A stretch of 10,142 nucleotides of DNA from Ichthyophonus hoferi. Its lineage: Eukaryota; Opisthokonta; Ichthyosporea; Ichthyophonida; Ichthyophonidae. The first letter of the stretch is position 1, and each line of letters starts with the position of its first letter. The position numbers and the translations under genes are program-made. This document shows, one piece after another, positions 1 through 7,851 of this stretch. Where the stretch lies: assembly GCA_002751075.1 (NCBI GenBank), contig NAOQ01000004.1:302406-312547 (forward strand), in the 5' to 3' direction. Under the pieces are notes generated by a model. The model was given only the letters and a program-made list of their open reading frames with translations. It was not told the DNA's origin and did no database searches.

Positions 1-310
1 ATCCTATACATACTATCATATACCTACTATCCTATACATATGTTATCCTATACCTACTTTCCTATACATACTAGCATCTATACATACTATGTATAATATC
101 CTACATACAGTATCCTATATACACTATCCTATGCATATGTTATCCTATACATACCATTTTATATACACTATCCTATATATACAATCATATATATACTATT
201 CTATGCATACTATGCTATACATATGTTATCCTATACATACTATCCTATACACACTATTCTATATATACAATCTTATATATACTGTCTTATACATACTACT
301 ATACCTGCAG
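1..310. repeat. 14-nt AT-rich minisatellite at the 3' end of an intron
   Basis: About 21 degenerate copies of TATCCTATACATAC, mostly 14 nt with some 15-nt copies. The array runs straight into the acceptor CCTGCAG that opens the first exon. The unit has no stop in any forward frame, so the exon's frame stays open back to an ATG at 89. That extension, a run of Tyr, Ile, Leu, His and Ser, is an artefact of the repeat and is not counted as coding. Probably the tail of an intron whose donor lies before the window. Confidence 0.8.
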
Positions 311-681
311 ACCCCTGTCCAACCATATCGTCATCGATCACGCCATAAAGGTAGCGGTAAAGGAAACACTGGTGATCAACGGTCTCCCTCCACCAATGAT
401 CTTCAACGCCTTCAGATCGCTTTGTGCGATGCTGAATTCCGAGTGGATGCAAGTCAGCAACAATGTGACAATCTAATAATAGAACGGGATCAGCTGAAGA
501 ATCTATTGGATGAGGCAGTACCACGTGCGGCTAGTGCCAATGATTTGATGGCCAAGATGGAAGGGGATCTTGCTGCTATGCAGGCAGCTCACGAAGTACT
601 GATTGCACAAGGGAAGGATGCGCTGACAGCCAAGGAGAAAGATCATGAACGAGAAAGTGAGGAATTGAATACCCAGCTAAG
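311..681 (+). CDS. Exon 1 of model (internal exon), coiled-coil segment
   Basis: Acceptor CTGCAG and donor AAG|GTAAGT, the strongest donor in the window. It encodes 123 codons plus two bases of the next codon. The first 30 or so residues are basic and polar (TPVQPYRHRSRHKGSGKG...), probably a flexible linker. After that comes a coiled coil beginning near LQRLQIAL and continuing through DQLKNLLDEAVPRAAS to the exon end. The VPR tripeptide is the likely helix break, and a related VPK may occur at the ends of exons 4 and 11. The low-complexity Tyr/Ile-rich reading upstream of 311 is rejected because it is minisatellite. The start phase is assumed to be 0 because no preceding exon is visible. Confidence 0.85.
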
Positions 682-3600
682 GTAAGTGGGCGATTATGGT
701 ATATTATATTGTGCTATGTTGTGTTATATTGTATTTAATTGTATAGTATTGCATTATATTATATTATATTATATGGTATTGTGTTGTATTGTAGTGCATT
801 GTATTGCGTTGTATTGTAGTTTATTATATTGTATTATGCCATACTATATGACCTTACAATAATATGTAGCTAGTAGTATTACCACTACTGTACTTTGTTT
901 TTTTTTCACTTACTATGCTACACCTCGTCCAAATAACTATAATTTTCAACTTAATACTTTTCTTTTGTTCATTTGATATCTTATTATGTCTAAGACCACA
1001 TGTTTTAAGGTCAATACCACGCTGTAATTCCAACCCCTTCTCTCTTCTCTCCCTTTGCCTGTCTCTCTAGATCAATCACGTCCGAGTGCACCAGCCTTTC
1101 TATTCGTCTAGACAATGCATTGCAACAGACAGTGCATGATAAACAGCAAATAGAACTACTGGTAGGTGAGAATGCCAATTACCTCCAAGAGATAAAATCA
1201 TCTGCCAATGCCACTCTACAATTAAAAGATGAGTTAACTAAGGCCACCAATCATATTGATGACCTCCAGCAACGTACGACTGAGCTCCAATCAGATCTCG
1301 CTAAACGATCTTTTGACCTTGAGAACACCAACCAGCTTCTAGATAGGGCGAAAGAAGAATGCAAAGAAACACTTCATCAATTGAGAAGTGCGAATATAGA
1401 TCAGGATAGATTAAGAACGGAAATAGATAGAATGGTTAGTGAAGAGAGAAGGAGAGAGGGAGAGTTTGAGAAGGAGGTGAGGGAGGTGAGGCAACTAGTA
1501 GTAGAGGGGAAAGATGAGAGGGAGAGAATGGCACAGGAGATTGTGGTGTTGAACAAGGAGAAGGAGAGGGAGTTGAACGATATGATGGCTGCAGGGCAGA
1601 AAGAACGGGAGAGACTGCTAGTACAGTTGAACAATGCGTGTAATTTACAGAGCAAGGCAGAAATGGAAGCATCCGATTTGATGATACGTGCCAATAAAGA
1701 GGAGGCGGTTGTTAGGCAAATAGGTAGTATGTTAAGGGATACGATTGGTGACAATAGAGAACATACAAATATAGTTGATTTGGTTAAAGCACTGATAAAA
1801 GAAAGGAATGCGTTAAAACAAGATTTAAATCAAATGGACCAATCCCTGCAAAGGACACAGGAGGAGCTCAATCTTATTGGTCAATGGAAAAAGAACGTTG
1901 TGATCTCTTTAACTAGGTAGGTACAGTGTCCTATAAATATCCACCTATAAGCAGAGACCCGGATTAAGGGTTGCTAAGGTAGTGTTGTTAAATGAGCCCT
2001 CTGGTCTAGAAACTATTTTCCTACTGGTCAATTTAGTTTTTATCTCATCATGAGTTATGGGTATCATGATAAGCACCCTCTATCTACCTCCTCCTCTCTG
2101 ACCGTGGCTGGTAGGGGGGATATGGGGCCATGGGCATACATACAGGCTGCTCTGCTATGATACTTTTATACTACCATCGCACTATTATACTGTTGTATTA
2201 TTATACTACCATACTACCATACTATTATACTAGTATACTATTATACTATCATACTATTATAGTACTACACCACTATACGATTGTGTTATTATACTATAAT
2301 ACCATCATACTATTATAGTACTACACCACTATACGATTGTGTTATTATACTGTAATACCATCATACTATTACATATAGTATGCCCCAACTAAGTAACCAT
2401 ATAATGCATTGATTTTATGAACCAATAGGCTGCATGAGGTGCTATCACCAGCCAATCAAGACTTGATTGCAACCGAATCGGACGCTGATTGGATATGTGG
2501 TACGGTATTATGATTGATTTACAAGGATCCACATATAGTATAATTTTATTGACTTTATATATGTGTCTATATATGTATATATGTTGGTAGAGTGTATCGG
2601 TTTTGTTGCTCTCCTTCTTTCGGGCGCTAACTATAGGTATATATATATATATGGGTGTAGTGTACTATTACGGCACCCCATCTTTCTCTCTCTCTCTCTA
2701 TCTTTTTCTTGCTCACTGTAATTGTATGCTATGACAATACAGGAATGCTACAAGATGCCACTATGACTATCAAGACATTACAATTCCAGATAAATCAGGT
2801 ACCTAAGGTTAGCAACCCTACCCCTCTGCCTGCCTATTTATAGGTTATATACCTTATATATCCTATATACTTTATATATCTTACATACCTTATATACATT
2901 ATATACCATATATACACTTTATACACTCTATAAATCTCATACGACATTATTTCTTATATTATATTATATTATACCAGATCATACTATATCTTATCTTACA
3001 GTACTCGTCTAATATTAATATTTATACCAATATGCCAATCTCAACGCTCTATTAAAAAATTAAAAAACATTAAAGGCAACCCACATTATGATACCAAATC
3101 ACATACTAATCTTGACACTATTAAAATGCTCAAAACATGTGTTTCTTATCCACTAACTTCTAACTTCTGTGATCAATACGCATACATATATATTAACTGA
3201 GTCACAACGCTATATTAAAAATATTAAAATTTAATAATCCTATAATTACCTATTTTGGTCACTCTTTCTCTGTTCATTTAATTTATAATCTGTTATATTG
3301 ATTAGATACGTAGTGTGGCTCTGATTACGCAACGGGCGTTCTACAATCTCATTGGATAATCTCTACATTTGAAAATGGGTTTTCTATTATGTATTAATTA
3401 TTTTCTTGGAAATAATTTGGATTGGATTTTAAAAACAAAATTATAAATTAAGTGAGATATATCAGTGATATTATTGGTTTGTGTCTTACTATTCAATTAT
3501 ATTTAGTTTTCGTATATCACTAATTACCTATATATATATTCACAGACGTGCTCTGATTGCTTGGAACTAGCCACTAAGCTTGCAGTACTGCAACAGGAGA

Positions 3601-6600
3601 ATAGAATGGTGGAAAATGATTTGTGTACGCTAAAGAATAAAATGAAAACCATCCAACAAGAACACGTTATTACATTACTAGCACTACATGCGGTAAGGGA
3701 TGATGATGGTAGGGTGTATGGTATAGAATGTATAGTATAGTATATAGGATACAATAAATTGTACAGTGCGTATGATATGGTATGGGATGTATTATATAGT
3801 AAATTATATAGTACATATTATGTAGTATAGTATATATATATACTAATGAGTGGTTTAATATCATGGTTCCTAGGTGGAGGCAGAACTAGGCGACACCCAA
3901 AGTGAAGTGGATGATAGTAAGGTCATAAGAAATAGACTAGAGTCAGAGCTGGACTGTGTACGTCATCAGCTGGAGGTAGGCACTGGTATTTCTTTTTTTG
4001 TATTTATGTGTATGTATGTTCTTGTTGCTTGGAATATATGATGTAATGTTAAGTATAATAGACTGTATTTGCTATTGTAGTATTATACTATTCCACTATC
4101 GTCCCCTTACTTATTGATCTGTATTCCCACCAATCAGGTACCCTGTTTACCTTGTCAGGAACTTAAAATTCAGATAGAATACCTTGAACAAGAGATGCAA
4201 ACAGCCAATCGACAGGCTAGTGAGCGCTTTGAAACCCTATTGGCGAAATATCACACTGTAATTTTGGATTTCTTTCTGTCTAATTCTTCTGCTATGTACA
4301 TATGATCATATAAAAGTATAATAGTATAATAGTACTATTATTGCAGTTATTTGTGTTTGGTGATATTCAACCAATCCTTGCATGTAATATACACTCTATA
4401 ATGAATATAATATATTCATAAAAAACTATTGGTATGTAGGGTGAGATAAGAGGTTGATGAATCCTTTTTTCTAATTGGTTGTTTCTTTTAATGGCAGAAC
4501 CAATCTCTATTGGAGAATACTCAGTTAGAACTTCAAGATTTAAAGGTAGTGTATTCTGCTATACTCTAATCTTTATACAAATACCTTGCTGTATATAATT
4601 TCAAATATCGTTAAAATTATAACCGTACTAAAATTTATACTTCATTCCCCATTATAATCATAGGATTTATCTTATAAACCTTCTATTATTTACTGTAGCC
4701 ATAGCTTATATATCTTGGCGTGGTGCTTTGACATTATTATTTTTAGGCTCAGTAAAAGCAGGATATGTGTATATGATGAACACGTATATACCATGAAGTA
4801 TTTAAAGGCTATATTATTATCTAACATATATCCAATAGGTTCGACCCTGTGCACAGTGTGAAAAGGTCAAAGCCCAGTCCGAGAGACTTGAACAAATTAT
4901 GCATGAGGTAAACATTTGATTGGCGCATTGTTAATCTGATCGTTATCAATATAATACATTGTCTTGGGTTGGATTGGGTTATACTGTATTGTGGTATATT
5001 ATGTTGTATTGTATTGCATTGTTTTATATATATGCAGTTGGCTAGGTCAATAACATCCGTGTTGCCCTCCCATTCCATCCTATCCAACCCTGCCGATCTC
5101 TCTATACCTATATAGCTACAGCTGGAGCTCAGTACATCACAGGATCTATCTTATACCCTCCAGCAAGAACAGGCTATAACCACTACCAACTATGAGGCCT
5201 TGCAACAAAATCACATGACGACCAGCCTAAAACTGGACAGTTTATTAGAAGAAAATAGAAAAATAACTGCATTCCTTGATGAGAAGCACTTGGTTGTGAT
5301 TGAATTGGAATCACAGGTTGCTGAAGTCAAGGAAAAGCTAGAGATCTCATTGGAGGAAGTTAGAGAGTTGCAGGTGAAAGAACAGTATATTAAAAAGGTA
5401 TGTTAGTATATAGGTCCGTCCTAGGGAAATGATTGGTTGCTTGTCATCTGATAGTGAGCAGACAGTGTATATAGATTAGATATTATGTATGGCCTAATAT
5501 GTTATATAATATAAGGTTTACTTCATACAATATAACAGTAAAACGCATTATGTTATTATCTAAGGTAATAGATAAAATGGATTAGGTTCACTGTGATTAT
5601 ATTTATAATATACGATTGGGCTTTTAAAATACTAGTTATATTAATTGCCTTATTACATATAACTTTACCGAATATAGTATAGTGATTGGGCTGGCTTTAT
5701 GCTGTTATGATTGTGAGCCAATAATAATGCTAGTCCGACCTAGGTCTATGTTCAGAGCTTTGTGGTCCATCTAATATAATATAAAATAATATATTAAAAT
5801 TTAATAATGGTACCTTACTGGACTCTTCTCTGATGCATTAATTTTTCTTCTCTCTCTCCCACTTTCTTTCCTTTCCTTCTTTCTATTTCGACAGGAACTT
5901 TCTGTTATAACCCTAAATAAAGACAGTGCTATGATAAGAATCAACGAGCTTGAGTGCCATCTGGAAGAGATAAAAAGAGAAAAGGAAGAACTGGTTAGCC
6001 GATTAGATCAGGCTGTGGCGCATACAGTACCTAAGGCAAGCATAGATAGGATGCTTAATTATATATAGTATAGATATGGTATTATATTATGTTATGTTAT
6101 GTTATGTTGTCTTGCATTAGGTTATGTTATGTTATGTTATGTTATATGCTGTTATATTACTAAATTATGGTATACTATGTTGCATTATATGATGTCATGT
6201 TGTGTTTTATTCTGTTCCAGTGTATTATATTGTATTAAACTATATCATACTATGTTATATCACATTATATTGCATTCCGTTACCAACAAAGAAGTAACAA
6301 TATGACATATGTATACCCCACCTTATCACACAGGACCAATCAGAGAGAGAGAGAGATTTAACCAACCAATTAGAAACTCTACAGGCTGAACATGACGCAA
6401 CCACCGAGCAGGCCTTTGCTCACTTTACCGATATGGAGACACTCATATCATCATTACGCTCACAGGTATCACAGGTACGTAAATATGGTGTCCTGATCTT
6501 GTCTACAGTGTATGTTTACTAATGTGTATTGTATAAGGAAGGCATATGGCTTTATTATTAGTCCTGTCTCCTGATTTCAAGTTCTGTGAATAGATAAGCT

Positions 6601-7805
6601 TTGTTTTTATTTGTATAATGGTTGTAAGAATAGTATATATGTTATGTTTGCGTATATATTTGGGTGTGTATTGGCGTATGTTAGTATTGCGATTGTAATA
6701 CTAAGGCATACCTTAAATCCATTATATCTAGCTGGAGGAAAGGCTGCAAACTATACAAGGGGAGGATGGGGTGCGACAACAACAAATAGTTAGCTTGGAA
6801 AGGGAACGGGATTGTGCGAGGGAAGATGTTGATAGACTGAAAGAAGCATTGGCCATAAAAGAGACTGCATTGGAGGAAAGTGCACTAGGATATGGAGAAT
6901 TGAAGGCTATGATTGGCTCTGTGCAGGACAAGGTTGGTCTAGGGGGAATGAGCGGACATGGTTATTATTATAATTATTATATTATGGGTCGGAATACCAA
7001 AGTGTATTTTAAAATACACTATAATAACTAGTAATAACATAATCGTTGGTAGTCTGCCCTTAATTCATACTACACTAACTTATATTAAAGTTTTGCTCAT
7101 TAGATAGTATTTATAACCTATTACTGGATTGGATAGAACCAATTGTAAATTCTATTGGTATGTGCTTAAATATTGATCTATTTGGAGCCAATAAAATACA
7201 ATTATTCTCTCTTTATCGCAGTGATAAGTTATCTCTTATTGGTCTAAAAAATGATAAAAAGCTACTAAAATTATATCCTGTAAACTTAGTCAGTTATTGG
7301 TAATTTACTTGTTTACTAATCTCTATATTATATTATATTATATTATATTGTTTTACAATACAAACTCCAATAAATATTTAATTAAAAGGTTTTACGATAT
7401 ATTACGCTATTACTCTATTACTCTCATGCATCTAACATCTCGTTGGTTACTAGGATAAACTGGTGCATGATCTACAGAACAATCTTACCAATCTCAAGAA
7501 AGTATTGGCAGAGAAAGAAGATCACGTGATTACAAATAATAATACCTCGACCTCATTGACTGCAGAGATCGATCGACTTAATGCGCTGCTAGGGGTAGGT
7601 GTTTATATAAAGGTGATTGGTCAAGAATTTTAATACTGAGCAGGCTGTGATATGTTATTGGCTGTGATGGAGTGGAAAGATTAAAAGACTGAGTTTGATT
7701 AGATTTTATTTGTTTGCAATGTTCTTTTATTTTGGTTTATTTTATTTATATTTTATGTTTGGTATTAGTGGCATGTGATGGAAGTCCTTCTTGTGACCTA
7801 TATAG

Positions 7806-7851
<46 letters not shown>

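Noticed and set aside
89-310. In-frame ATG-started extension upstream of exon 1
   Set aside because: The sequence is a minisatellite whose unit lacks stops in every forward frame, and a clear acceptor lies at 310. The predicted peptide is low-complexity Tyr/Ile/His and unlike the rest of the protein.
273-524. Minus-strand open frame opposite exon 1
   Set aside because: It has no helical or domain character and overlaps coding sequence on the other strand. The minus-strand frames at 3524-3754, 3670-3864, 4821-5087, 6728-6931 and 8139-8354 are rejected likewise.
1401-1754. Antisense open frames opposite exon 2 (1401-1754 and 1436-1672)
   Set aside because: Ser/Leu/Pro-rich peptides that mirror the purine-rich coding strand. 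The plus strand there is a well-formed coiled coil in phase with both neighbours.
2130-2318. Small Tyr/Leu/Ile open frame in intron 2
   Set aside because: It lies in the ATACTATTATAC array and reflects the repeat, not a gene. The same applies to 6099-6305 and 8166-8360.
3546-4907. Assignment as Rad50 because of CxxC within coiled coil
   Set aside because: Rad50 has one hook between two long arms plus ABC ATPase domains. Here there are three CxxC copies, each at an exon start, and no Walker motif is visible. Only the metal-binding analogy is kept.
6611-6793. Short hydrophobic open frame across the intron 12 / exon 13 boundary
   Set aside because: It is out of frame with exon 13 and its membrane-like part lies wholly in AT-rich intron.
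7128-7300. CCAAT words read as promoter CCAAT boxes
   Set aside because: They lie inside an intron of a gene that continues on both sides, occur in both orientations and also in exons, and have no associated start of transcription that I can identify.
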